64,000 nucleotides of DNA from Musa acuminata AAA Group (lineage: Eukaryota; Streptophyta; Magnoliopsida; Zingiberales; Musaceae). The notes beneath the pieces were generated by a model, which saw only the letters and a program-made list of their open reading frames with translations, made no database searches and had not been told where the DNA came from. Shown piece by piece: positions 1 through 25,214 of this stretch (its first letter is position 1; every line of letters starts with the position of its first letter). Location: assembly GCF_036884655.1 (NCBI RefSeq), contig NC_088340.1, positions 8,822,501-8,886,500 on the forward strand, written 5' to 3'. Both the position numbers and the translations under genes were made by a program.

Positions 1-414
1 AAAAGAAGGGCTAGTTGAAAAATAGGATCTGCCAGGTTCTACTATTTCCAACAATTTCAAGCTAATACTAACTCTGGAAAAAATAAGATTTCTGGGTAGG
101 AAAGGGATAAGCAGATGCTATGCAAATCAGCTTAAATCTTTCGCTAGAAACAACCAAAGTATGAGAACTGAAATCTGCAGAACAATCAGAATAACTGCAC
201 CCCTGCTTCATAGTAAAATAGATGTTAGGTTCGAAAGAAACAAATTCTTGACCTACACTCACTATGCTAATCCTGTCCAAGGATGAACATGGATACATAA
301 TATCACACGTGTGGTTAGATGATTATAAGTTATTTTCTTCATTGAGAAAAGAATTCATTACTGTAAATTTAAGCCAGTAAAATTCACAACCAGGAAGCAG
401 AAGAATCATCTTAC

Positions 415-15451
<15,037 letters not shown>

Positions 15452-16281
15452 CGCCGGCCGGTCGGTGGCCACAGATGTCGGTACCAAGATTTGAGTTCTT
15501 GAAGACGGTGACAAACACGGCATCTGTAACGCAGCATTTCCGGGTCGGATCCGATGAACTATAAGATCCAATAAAAGATTTCCAAGATTTAGATCCGGGT
15601 GTTAAACGGATTGGACCGGGGCTCAACGGACCGGCCCGGTCCGAATCAGGTCGAGTCGGGGACAGTTGAAGCACTTGACCAGGCTCCAAATCCATCCTCA
15701 GTCCAATAAAACAGAGCCCAATTCTGACCCTTGATGGTGAGTGAAGCTACATTAGAGATTATGAATGAAAAGTAAATGGAAAATATACAAGCACAGAAAG
15801 AAGCTCTTATAAATATTTACATTTTTGTTCGGCATCAAATGTCATCACAGGAATGAGTTGTAAAAATCAAAAGATGACCCATATGAAACAGAAAATAAAG
15901 GACTGTCGGATGGATTACTGTCATGTACAAATGATTTCAGGAATCATTTTGAGTGTCTTGCACTCATTTCTGATTTTTGGGCTTGCCGAGGCTATCAGGC
16001 AAATGCCCTGATAGTAAACATAAAGCAAGCTACAAAGCAATGATAGATTAGACGGCCAAACAGCAGATGTTGTGCTGCAGAGTTGAAGATGATGGTGGTC
16101 CTGTACTGTTTATACGCTTGCAGCCGAAGCAAGAACGAGGAGCATCAGGAACTCCTGACAGTCACCAACTGCTCATCAACTTCCAGTACGCTCCAAAGCA
16201 TCCTACACAGCATTTTGCAAGAACAGAACAATCAGTACTACGTTCAGCTACCTCTGCATCGGTCTGGGTTGAGAATATCAA
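15452..16281. other. Intergenic region between the SWIP-like and cornichon genes
   Basis: 830 bp. The part next to 15452 is GC-rich and should hold the promoter and 5' UTR of the minus-strand SWIP-like gene. The rest should hold the 3' UTR of the cornichon gene, which is on the same strand. No other gene is visible. Confidence 0.6.
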
Positions 16282-19040
16282 TTACCAAAATAGAGACATC
16301 AGGAGGAGACCGACGACACTCACTACTTTGAACAAGCGCCTTTTCTTTTCTCGGTTAATCTGGTTAAATACCTCAGTTACATCAATTAGATGCTGGCGAC
16401 GCTGATACCTAAGAGAATAGAACGGTGCCCAGCACGCAACAAATTCTTGAATTGGAACATGGAAGTTTGGCATTGTAGTAAAGATTAATAAATGCAAATG
16501 CTGAAGTAGAGTTAGCAACTTACAGTCTGAAGTTGTAGTAAAGATTTGGAACGCAAAACAAGAACATTAACCAATGCCCAGATAAGAGAAAGAGTAGGCA
16601 CAAGGATCCTTGCAAGACAAACTCTGGAACTATCACTTTATTTATCTGCGATGCTGAATCATATGGATTGATACAGTCAAACTCTAGGTCTGCCAAACTC
16701 ATAAGCTGCGAAAGATAATACAGTGTCAATATAAGATAAACCTGGAGCTTTCATTTTCCTGAAGCAAAAACAAATTGTCAGGAAGCATGAAAGGCTGAGT
16801 GGAACGTATGTGAGTATAAACATATCAAGTATAGAACGTGATTATAAACAAAACAAGTGCACGAAGCCTTTTAAAAATGAGATGGTGCAAAAATCTGCAT
16901 AAAAATTATATAGAATGATCTGCTGATTCCAGCACCAAATAAGTTACATCCATGCAAAATAGAGAAAGATTCACGAGAACATTCAGCAAAAGCAATAACA
17001 ATGAAGTACGCTTCTGGTAAGCTAAACTCCAGCTCCGTTTGCAAGATTTGGCTCGATATGATCGTTAGCAACAATATTCTATTGTCCTCGGTGCTACTGC
17101 ACCAGGTTGTTTCTTTCCTACCCCCATAACTTAATGTCGATGGAACCAGTTGCACCATTTGCGGACAATGTTTGCCACGACTAAGCAGATCTGATTGGAA
17201 CTGGCACTGCCATAACTTAATATCATCTCCGTTCTTATGCTTCCACTACCAACCCAACTGGTCTTTCCATCATAATCAAAAATCAAACTTCATATATACT
17301 TTTTAAGCTTTAACCATGGGCTTGATCCTAGTTTGGTCATGTAAAATGTCTTTTCTCCTTTTTTTTAATCTATTTGGCTCATCAGTACATGGGTTTTTCC
17401 TAGTAATGACCTCAACATAAAATCCCATTTGTCTCTCATCTAGTAGTATTATACAAACTTGAATAATAAGCCCCTGAAATGCATGGGGCTACACTATTGT
17501 ACATGGACTAAAGCAAACTATGGAGTCTGAGAGCATCCAAGATACTTCTAATGCAACTAAATAATTGAAATAGTTAAGAAAACTTACACATGTAGTTCCC
17601 CTAGTTAGACCTGTTCACTTATATGATATAATCAAATTTAGTAGCTCAAGCAATTCTAAACCACAAATCAATCTTTTTTATCTAAAATATGAATAATATT
17701 TTCTGAGTAGTACAAGAAACATGCTCTAGTATTTGATAGGGCATATTTTTGGTACCACCCCCACGGCAACAATCAGCAGCCACATCAGCGCTAACGCGAA
17801 GCCTCAGGGCTGATATCGTACATTGCGTCGACGTGACACCTCGAACTCAGATGGGACGGTCGCTTGTTCCCACGTTGTCCGAGACAGTACGAGATAACGC
17901 CGCATAGCACAAAGCTACTCCAGAAAGCTCAGAACGGCGCTGCGGTGCAGATCCATGCAAGTCAATCGACGCTTGCACAATGTACAAGACGGCCACCCGA
18001 GGAGTCAACCGCTATTAATAGATCATGTATGACCAACCCTCATTTGCAGGTATAAAAGCCAACCCCCTGATCAGCGTCAAGGGGAGGATCTCGAACACTT
18101 CAACTCTACTTAACCCCACTCAACACTGACTTATGCTTCGGAGGGGTCGAGTCGAGAAATCTCCCTCTCGACTTCGGCCTGTGTTCAGGAACTTAGTGAG
18201 GGAGAAAGAGCAACTCCTTGCTCTACCTTGGATCAATTCTAGAGACGAAGCTCGAACCGAATTTGACGTCGATCACCTCCGTTTGAGCATCCATGTGAGT
18301 CACTTTGCATACTCGAGATTGGACCAAGCCGTGCTGATCCATTAGCCACGACATAAAGTTCTCCAACAGTATTCACTTCCATCAAATTCTCTACGAAGGT
18401 GCACAAATAGTACTTCACTATGAAGTAAAAATCAAAATCTCAAATAATACAACTGGCAGATTACTTGTTTCCCCATCTTCAGATAAACCAACCCCTCGCA
18501 CTTGTTTCCCCATCTTTACGAAGATGCACAAATCTTATCTGGTTAATCTAGTCACGAAGCTAAAGATAGGCAATAATACAACTGGCAGATTACTTGTTTC
18601 CCCATCTTCAGATAAACCAACCCCTCGTAGAGACAACTGAAAGTTGATGCATGACAGCAACTCAGATAACATTGCATGACGTGAAAAAGGAAAATCGTAT
18701 GTTTTAAGAGTTCCAACCCAAACAAACAGCTTCTGGCCTCTCGCAGACTTGAAGAAACGACAAGGAAAGAAAAAGAATCGGTGCCGGAGTCGATCAAAAC
18801 AATAACAGGAGGAGTCCAAAATAAGATTAAAAAGAGAAGAAAGAGAGGGAGAGGGAGATGGAGATGGAAACGACCATCCCCTCAAAGTTTGGATCTTCCC
18901 TGCTGCGGTCGTTTGAACGAAGGTAAAGATCGAAATTTTAGTGGTCTCAGCGGGGAGGAGAGGTAAGGCGATACCTGGTAGATGACGAGAACGAGGAGGA
19001 AGACGAGGAGGAAGAAGGCGGCGAGCCAAACATACACCAT
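16282..19040 (-). CDS. Cornichon family protein (ERV14/CNIH-type ER export cargo receptor)
   Basis: Cornichon proteins sit in the ER membrane and load selected membrane cargo into COPII vesicles. Three exons join in frame: 18975-19040 (22 codons), 16524-16705 and 16282-16408. All donors are GT and all acceptors AG. The product is 124 residues, a little shorter than the usual ~135. Exon 1 is one hydrophobic segment (MVYVWLAAFFLLVFLL). Exon 2 carries the family signature: LMSLADLEFDCINPYDSA, then VIVPEFVLQG and LLSGHWLMFL. Exon 3 has YQRRQHLIDVTEVF and a final hydrophobic helix ending in FW before TAA. About three membrane helices are expected. Intron 1 (16706-18974) is 2.3 kb and contains a solo LTR and a short duplication. 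Identification is secure; which cornichon paralogue it is cannot be decided. Confidence 0.92.
17734..18368 (+). mobile_element. Solo LTR, 635 bp, target duplication GTATT
   Basis: Starts TGATAGGGCATATTTTTGG and ends TTCTCCAACA, so it has TG...CA termini. The 5-bp sequence GTATT flanks it directly on both sides (17729-17733 and 18369-18373). A TATAAAAG box lies at about 18051, followed by a region with CTGACTTATGCTTCGGAGG, which resembles U5 of plant Gypsy LTRs. No internal element or second LTR remains, so it is a recombination remnant. It sits in the first intron of the cornichon gene. Confidence 0.85.
18443..18627. repeat. Direct duplication of a ~56-bp segment in the cornichon intron
   Basis: The segment AATAATACAACTGGCAGATT through CCAACCCCTCG occurs at 18443-18498 and again, almost identical, at 18572-18627. 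A partial third copy (CACTTGTTTCCCCATCTT) lies between them. Confidence 0.85.
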
Positions 19041-20424
19041 TCTGCTTCCAGCCCGCCGATCACGCGCGACGACGCCCCTAATCGCTCCCCGCCTATATAT
19101 CCTCGAATCGGACACCGACCGCGCCGGGCGGAACCATTCAAGGGGACCTGTGTTTGTTTTTTTGAAGGCATAGGAAAAGATAGGGAAGAGACAGAGATTC
19201 CAACAGCCGTATCTAAGTGGCATTTCCCTTTTATCTGCACTATAATTAGAGAGTGGCGCTCAGCAATGTTCATGGTTGTCAACCTTAGCGAAGATCATGA
19301 TAACTATTCGTAAGGGTTTGAATCAAATTATGCCAGGCTTGTACTAGGGATTCAAAATTTTACTAAAACAAGATAAGCTCTGATATTTTGAAAGAACAAA
19401 AAAGTTCTAAAATACCTACATGATTAGGAAACCTCGTAATTATATTTTTCAACCAATAAATTTTCTATTAATTCTTGAAAACACTTCATTTTTCCAATAT
19501 TGAGAAAATTGAATTTATGCACAGAATAACATGTAAGTATCAAACCCTAGCAATTATCATCATTTTCTTCCGAGCTATTCAGTTTATTAATTTTAACACT
19601 ATCAAACCATGCGATGTAGAATACCTAATGAGCACCTCTCTCTCTTTTGCCAACCACTTGCATTGGCAACGCCTTTACAAATAGTCATAAAGTAAACACT
19701 TGTTATCTGGTTATGTTTGGTTGTTATACACTCTCCGGAAAACAATGTTTTATGAAAATTCAACAGCAAACAAATGGAAGTATTTGAAGCATCCAATCGT
19801 TCATGCACAGGAAATATTCCGAGCTAATTTAGTGCCTTAGTTGCAGTTGCAGAGACCTATGTTGACTGTTTCAGCCCCAGGACAACTGCGTCGCTTTATT
19901 GTTTCCAGGAACAATGCCACTGCCTGCTGTGGTCAACCATCAATGTATTCTACCCAGTAACATTTTAACAGTTTACCAACTAATTATGGTTAGTCCAGAA
20001 CTTAGAATTATTCACGGAAAAGATCCAGCATGTGATACCCGGAAGTTGCCGACAGGCATCAGTCAAGGAGAAGAGTTTTCTTTATCGTTCTGCAGAATCG
20101 AGGATTCATCCTCATTCGAATCTGGACGGCACAAAGCTTTGAAGCGTAAGCTGACTACATCGTTTAGGCTTCTTGTTGTGTGTATTCCCTTCTCCGCTCA
20201 TCTCTAAAACTATTATCTTCCCCCGGAAGAAGCAATTCCATTTCTGAAATTTTAGGCAATGTTTGGCGAGAAAAATGAAGGATTAAGCTGCCTTTACCAT
20301 CGCATAAGGTGTTACAACACAAACAGTAGCAACAATGGTGCAGAAAATGTAACAAGTTCAGCTGGACGCAATATAACAAATTGAAGAATGCATTAGTTAA
20401 ATCTTATGCATCTCATTGGCAGGC
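19041..20424. other. Intergenic region upstream of the cornichon gene
   Basis: Contains the GC-rich cornichon promoter (19041-19140), then AT-rich DNA. The stretches 19258-19400 and 20330-20413 match blocks at 34176-34315 and 34826-34885, marking the left part of a segmental duplication. A 102-codon plus-strand frame at 19899-20207 is unrecognised and not convincing as a gene. Confidence 0.5.
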
Positions 20425-20703
20425 TGATAAGACGCTAGGGTTTTATCACGAAAGAAAAGGGAAAAAAAGAGGAGGATCACTTCGAGGGAATCGGTTTTCT
20501 AGGGTTTGTTAAAAAACTGAATAATATTTCATTGCTTTCCGAAAAGAAACAATTATATCCTATAGAGTTCCACCCTGAGTCCACCAAGACTTGGACTCTT
20601 AATAATAAATAAATATTAAATAAACCTCTATCTGACTCTTATCGAACTAAACAAACTCAACAAAACATTATTCAAAAGCTCAGAAAATAAAGGGATCCTA
20701 ACA
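20425..20703 (-). repeat. 3' LTR (left copy) of the element at 20425-22530
   Basis: 279 bp, minus-strand start TGTTAGGATCCC and end CTAGCGTCTTATCA. It matches the right copy along its length except for a short insertion in that copy. Confidence 0.85.
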
Positions 20704-20817
20704 ATTCCTCCCTCTTCAAATCAACCTTATCCTCAAGGCTGAGCAACATCAAACTCGAGGAGTTTCTCTTTCAATACTTCAGTCACAAGGTATTTGCAGC
20801 ACATCACAACCGATTGA

Positions 20818-21057
20818 TCAAGTAAGTATGGCCTCCACTTCTTGATAGTATAAGCAATAGGTTGGCCTTTCGGTTGATAGCCATTCAATTTCAAGCACAA
20901 CTTCGAAGTTTTCCAAGTATAGCAAAAAGAAGTCTACAAGCAACTCTTGGCCCTGCAAAGTCAATTTAATCTTTGAGCACTTGCTATCACAGGTTAAAAT
21001 TCGTCCATCGGCGACCTTTACTTCAAATTTGTTATAGTCTTCAATGTGGTAAGCCAA
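20818..21057 (-). pseudogene. Retrotransposon aspartic protease-like fragment
   Basis: An 80-codon open frame with the pattern VADGRIL-C-CSKIKLTLQG, then DFFLLYLENFEVVLEIEWL. This resembles the retropepsin-like part of plant Gypsy polyproteins, where VANG-L-C, LPL-G-DVVLG and WL recur. The catalytic Asp-Thr/Ser-Gly lies upstream in such proteins and is not visible here. The fragment lies between the primer-binding site and the polypurine tract of the 20425-22530 element, as expected. It cannot be a functional enzyme on its own. Confidence 0.6.
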
Positions 21058-22220
21058 TCGGTCGGCTTTCTTGCAGAAACTTCAAATTGGATAGCCTGAA
21101 GAAACTTGTTGAAGCTCTCCAATAGACTCTTTTTAAAATTATCAAGGGTTTCTTATAGTCGGTTCTCAATTCCGGTTTTCAATGCTTCGATGTCGGCTTT
21201 TACTGAGTTGTTTGTAATCATTGCGTACTGCAAATATGTAATCTCAACTCTTGTTTCTGGTGTCGGGACAAGGGCATCAACACTGCCCTATTTAGTGCAG
21301 TTGATGTGACACAATCGGTGGCAGCACTGTGGGAGTGAGGGGTTGCTGTGAGGATGCGGGGATATAGCTGTGGTCACTGCATGGGAGGCAACGATGCTTG
21401 CTGCGGTCGTTGCGTGGAGGGATCGCTGTTGTTGAGAACTGGGAGGTAGCAATGGTGGTGCGGTTGGGGGCAGTGCCACCGAGGGCTCGTTGTTGTGGTG
21501 GCTGCGGTAGTTGAGGACTAGGCTGTGGCGACGCGGATGGAAGGCAGCATTACCCTGTCTCTGTCGCACCGCAGAAGGAGGCGCTAGCGACGCCGAAGGA
21601 TCGCAGACGGTTAGGAAATAGCGACGGCTGCAACGACGCGAACGGGAGGCAGCGTTGCCCTGTTTCTGTCGTACCGCGGAAGGAGGCGTTGGTGACGCCG
21701 AGGGATCACGGGCGATTGAGGAAACAACGGCGGCTGCGACGGTTAAGGACTAGGCTGTGGCGGTTGCAATCGATGCCGACAACGAAGAGGGGAGGAAACA
21801 ACGACAGCTGTAGCTACGACACAAGGGGAGGCAACGATGGTGATGCAACTAGGGAAGTGTCGCCGATGGTAGAAGTGACGAGGGGGGTGGTCCGCTGGTT
21901 GGGAAACAGCGGCCGTAGCCCTTCTCGCTCGAGCAGGGTGAGGCAGCGAGGAGGGAAGGTTGCTAGCCGGGGAGCAACGGCGGCAATGGAGAGGTGAGTT
22001 GCCCTATCCGAGAAACATCGATGGTGGTGGAGAGGGGAAGGTTGCTGGCCGGGGAGCAGCGATGGCGATGGAGTGGTGAGTTGGCACCGACGGTGGTGGA
22101 GAGAGGAAGCCAGGGTTCTCGATCGAGAAGGATTAGCGTGCATGGCTGGCAGCTTTTTTTTTATTTTTAGATGATGATAAATGCAGCGAGAATGCCGAGG
22201 ATCACTGCTCTGATACCAAA

Positions 22221-22530
22221 TGATAAGACCCTAGGGTTTTATCATGGAAGAAAAAAGAAAAAAAAAAGGATGATCACTTCAAGGGGATCGGCCTCCTTGA
22301 TCACTTCGAGAGGATTAGCCTTCTAGGGTTTGTCAAAAGACTGAATAATATTTCATTATTTTTCGAAAAGAAACAGTTACATTCCTATTTATATAGTTCC
22401 ACCCAGAGTTCACCAGGACTTGGACTCTTAATAATAAATAAATATTAAATAAATCTCTATTCGACTTTAATCGAACTAAATAAACTCAATAAAATAATAT
22501 TCAAATGCTAAGAAAATAAAGGTATCCTAC
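22221..22530 (-). repeat. 5' LTR (right copy) of the element at 20425-22530
   Basis: About 310 bp. It is longer than the left LTR because of a local duplication of GATCACTTC...GGATTAGCC-type sequence at about 22272-22320. The outer end is slightly altered (CCTACG instead of CCTAACA). Confidence 0.8.
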
Positions 22531-23136
22531 GTCAGGGTTTGAAACTATTTGGTCAACCACAACTTGTAATGATGAAAAGCAATGAATAGCAATTTCAAAG
22601 GAATAGAGTAGCATACCTGACTCTCCGGAGGACTGATTGGATCATGATAGACAGGTGGACATGAGTTTTTCAAGGACTTTTGAGGAGTTGACATGAGTTT
22701 TTGAATGACAAACTTTTGAGTGGTGGAAGAATTAGAACTTTAGAGACAACAAACATCACCAGAATTTAAATGCTCTGAATCTTCGTCCAATTTATATCAG
22801 TGTAGATTCTGTCCAGCAACAGTATTTCAGTCACAACACAAGTTGAAACTCGTCAATGTTGATGGTAAACTGTCAATGGAGTATAACACCACCCATGTAA
22901 CAACCTGGTGGTGCATTTTCCGCAAACATTTTATGAGCAGACCTGCTCAGAATTTGAAATTCCTGCTGAATGATACATCATCTACTTTCAAAAGCTAAAC
23001 ATGTCATGGGCATCATGGAAGTGCATGCAATCTACGAATGCATAACATCTGAGAGAATGACTCCATTGTTATCACTAAGGAATTGTTTTGCAGCCGTCGC
23101 ATCATCTGGCATCAACCTAACCAAAAGGAGAGGGAC
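22531..23136. other. Region 3' of the PPR gene
   Basis: About 600 bp of unremarkable sequence between the retroelement and the PPR stop codon. It should include the PPR 3' UTR. No gene is seen. Confidence 0.5.
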
Positions 23137-24747
23137 CTATGTTGGTTCTACCCAGCTACATCCTGGCATCTTATATAATCCTTTTGCTTCCATCATCTTT
23201 CTCAGTCTCTTAGCCTTCTCCCATTTTCCAGCTTCGGCATAGAGACCAGCTAACAGGAGATAATAACCGCTTTCTTCAGGCTTCATCTTAAAGCAATTCC
23301 TGGCAGCAAGCTCCCCAAATTCTATGTTGCCATGTAACCTAGAAGCCAGAAGTAAGGCTCCCCAGACACCCACATGAGGCTGCATTGGCATCTTCCTGAT
23401 CAACTGATAAGCTTCTTCCAACCTACCACTGCGACCAACAAGATCCACGATGATTGCATAGTGATCCACTGACGGTGCAACTTTATGCTTTTTGGACATC
23501 GAAGCAAAACATCTACGGCCTTCCTCAACCAAACCAGCATGGTTATATGCTGTCAGAAGCCCAACAAATGTTGCTGCATTTGGGGAAACCTTTTCATCCA
23601 ACATCTTTTGAAACAATTTGATTGCATCATTGGATCTCCCATTGATACCACACCCCAAAATTATCGCACTATAAGACACTAAATCCCTCCTCCTGAATCC
23701 ACTGAAAAGCTCAAAAGCTTTGTCCATGCCACCACACTTAGAGTACAAATCCACAAGAGCAGTCCTCAAGTGATCATCCAATTCAATTCCCAACAAGCGC
23801 ATATACTCCTCGATCCACAACCCAAATCTCAAATTCCCCAACTGCGAACAAGCTGATATAACGCTAGAAAAAGTCATCTCGTCTGGCTCAACACCTGAAT
23901 CTGGCTTTCGCATCCTATTGAATGACTGAATAGCCTCTCTAGGGCATCCATTCTGCGCATAGCAAGCAATCATCGCGTTCCATGCATAAAGATCCTTCTT
24001 TTCCATCTGATCAAAAATCTCCCACGCAGATGCAACATCACCGCACCTTGTGTACCCAGAGATCATCGCAATCCAAGAAACATTGCTTCTGACATGCATT
24101 TCCTCAAAGAACTCCCTCGCCATCCCCATATCCCCACGGTTAATGTACCCGCTAATCATCCCATTCCACGAAGCAGGGTTCCTCTCTGGCATGCAATCGA
24201 ATAATTCAGCCGCACTGTCCATGTCCCCAGCTTTGGCATACCCCGATATGATCGAATTCCAGGAGATCACATCTCTTACGGGCATCTCATCGAAGACTCT
24301 CCGAGCGGCCTCCAATTCTCCTGCTCTCATGTGCATGGAGAGGATCGAGTTCCACGAGACGACGTTTTTCACAGGCATTCCGTCAAATATCTTCCGCGCG
24401 GCTTCCATGCCATCGAGCTTAGAGTAGAGGTCGGCGAGCGCGGTCTGAGCGTAGACGTGGGAGTCGAAGCCGAGTTTTTGGAGATGGCCGTGAATGGCGG
24501 CGGCGAGGGGCTTCGAAGGAATTCGAGCGCAGGCCTTGAGGGCGGCTGCAGCGGCGAAAGGATCGGGGCGGCAGCCGGAGCGTAGCATGTGAGCGTACAG
24601 GTAGACGGCGCGGCGGGAGCGGCCAAGGTCCGCGGCGGAACGGATCGCCTGAGTCCACGACGACAAGGATGAAGAGGAAGAGGAGAAGGAGGCAAGGCGG
24701 CAGTGGCGGCTGGGAAATGCTCGTTTGGCCGTCCACGGCACCGGCAT
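23137..24747 (-). CDS. Pentatricopeptide repeat protein, PLS class, E subgroup (536 aa)
   Basis: PPR proteins bind organelle RNA in a sequence-specific way; PLS-E members usually take part in C-to-U editing with partner proteins. The single-exon frame is complete from ATG 24747 to the stop at 23137. The first ~30 residues are Arg/Ser-rich and poor in acidic residues (MPVPWTAKRAF, then a serine run), which suits a mitochondrial or plastid transit peptide. Repeats run from about residue 90 to 430, with typical pieces such as ALADLYSKLDGMEAARKIFD, NVVSWNSIL, DVISWNSIISGYAKAGDMDS and TALVDLYSKCGGMDKAFELF. The C-terminus (PHVGVWGALLLASRLHGN to MPGCSWVEPT) is the E motif region, and no DYW deaminase domain follows. 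It is divergent to the first CHX gene, 467 bp away. A broken copy lies near 35 kb. The exact RNA target is unknown. Confidence 0.93.
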   Translation of the reverse strand: MPVPWTAKRAFPSRHCRLASFSSSSSSLSSWTQAIRSAADLGRSRRAVYLYAHMLRSGCRPDPFAAAAALKACARIPSKPLAAAIHGHLQKLGFDSHVYAQTALADLYSKLDGMEAARKIFDGMPVKNVVSWNSILSMHMRAGELEAARRVFDEMPVRDVISWNSIISGYAKAGDMDSAAELFDCMPERNPASWNGMISGYINRGDMGMAREFFEEMHVRSNVSWIAMISGYTRCGDVASAWEIFDQMEKKDLYAWNAMIACYAQNGCPREAIQSFNRMRKPDSGVEPDEMTFSSVISACSQLGNLRFGLWIEEYMRLLGIELDDHLRTALVDLYSKCGGMDKAFELFSGFRRRDLVSYSAIILGCGINGRSNDAIKLFQKMLDEKVSPNAATFVGLLTAYNHAGLVEEGRRCFASMSKKHKVAPSVDHYAIIVDLVGRSGRLEEAYQLIRKMPMQPHVGVWGALLLASRLHGNIEFGELAARNCFKMKPEESGYYLLLAGLYAEAGKWEKAKRLRKMMEAKGLYKMPGCSWVEPT

Positions 24748-25169
24748 GTCTTGGGCGAAGTCGATGACGTAAAGATGACGGCGACAGAGAGTGCGAGAGG
24801 GACAAAAACTTCTTGCGCTGCTTCGCGTTCCGACTATCCTCCATCAAAGACGAGGGCGACGAGGAACGCCAGAACGTTGAGCGTGGGCACGTCTCCGAAG
24901 TCTACGCTTCATCTACGTGTTTCTTGGGCCGCCAAGCCGCAAGTCATGTGAGTATTTGTAAGACTCTTTTTTTTATTATTGAAAATGACAAATTACGGAA
25001 ATAGGTCGGCGTCGTTGGTCAACTGCCAACCGCAACTACATCGTCAAACGAGGAACATGATTGGATGAAGCTGACCGTTCCTCCCTAGCCTCGTAGAACC
25101 TCCTCCCACCTCTTAAATTTGAGGAGACCGGTCACCACCACTCACCCTCTCGTTTCTTATCCATCTCTG

Positions 25170-25202
<33 letters not shown>

Positions 25203-25214
25203 GCGACAAGGAAA
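24748..25214. promoter_or_regulatory. Shared divergent promoter region of the PPR gene and CHX-a
   Basis: 467 bp between two divergent start codons. The CHX side has a GGTCAA (W-box complement) at 25017-25022, a block conserved among all four CHX promoters (about 25033-25083) and a CT microsatellite in the presumed 5' UTR (about 25170-25200). The PPR side is GC-rich. Confidence 0.6.
25170..25200. repeat. (CT)n microsatellite in CHX-a 5' leader
   Basis: About 15 CT units just upstream of the CHX-a start codon. CHX-b has the same run at about 35478-35508, and CHX-c and CHX-d have looser pyrimidine-rich leaders. Such CT leaders are common in plant 5' UTRs. Confidence 0.85.

Larger units (their letters stand above)
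20425..22530 (-). mobile_element. Non-autonomous LTR retrotransposon, minus orientation, with protease-like remnant
   Basis: Related LTRs lie at 20425-20703 and 22221-22530. On the minus strand each begins TGTTAGGAT and ends CTTATCA. Just inside the right LTR, the minus strand reads TTTGGTATCAGAGCAG, a tRNA-Met primer-binding site. A purine tract (TTGAAGAGGGAGGAAT) precedes the left LTR. The interior is only about 1.5 kb. It has a GC-rich gag-position region (21310-22140) with no clear gag domain, then a protease-like fragment. No reverse transcriptase or integrase is seen. It lies between the cornichon and PPR genes. Confidence 0.85.

Noticed and set aside
70..174. Possible next SWIP exon after TTCTGCAG on the minus strand
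   Set aside because: An acceptor and weak similarity (SSERFKLI) are present, but no in-phase donor was found, so it was not added to the gene model.
21288..22143. His/Pro/Ser-rich minus-strand frames in the small LTR element
   Set aside because: They lie where gag would be, but no gag motif could be recognised; composition alone explains the open frames.
24369..24847. Pro/Arg-rich frames overlapping the 5' end of the PPR gene
   Set aside because: They are alternative-frame shadows of the PPR N-terminus.
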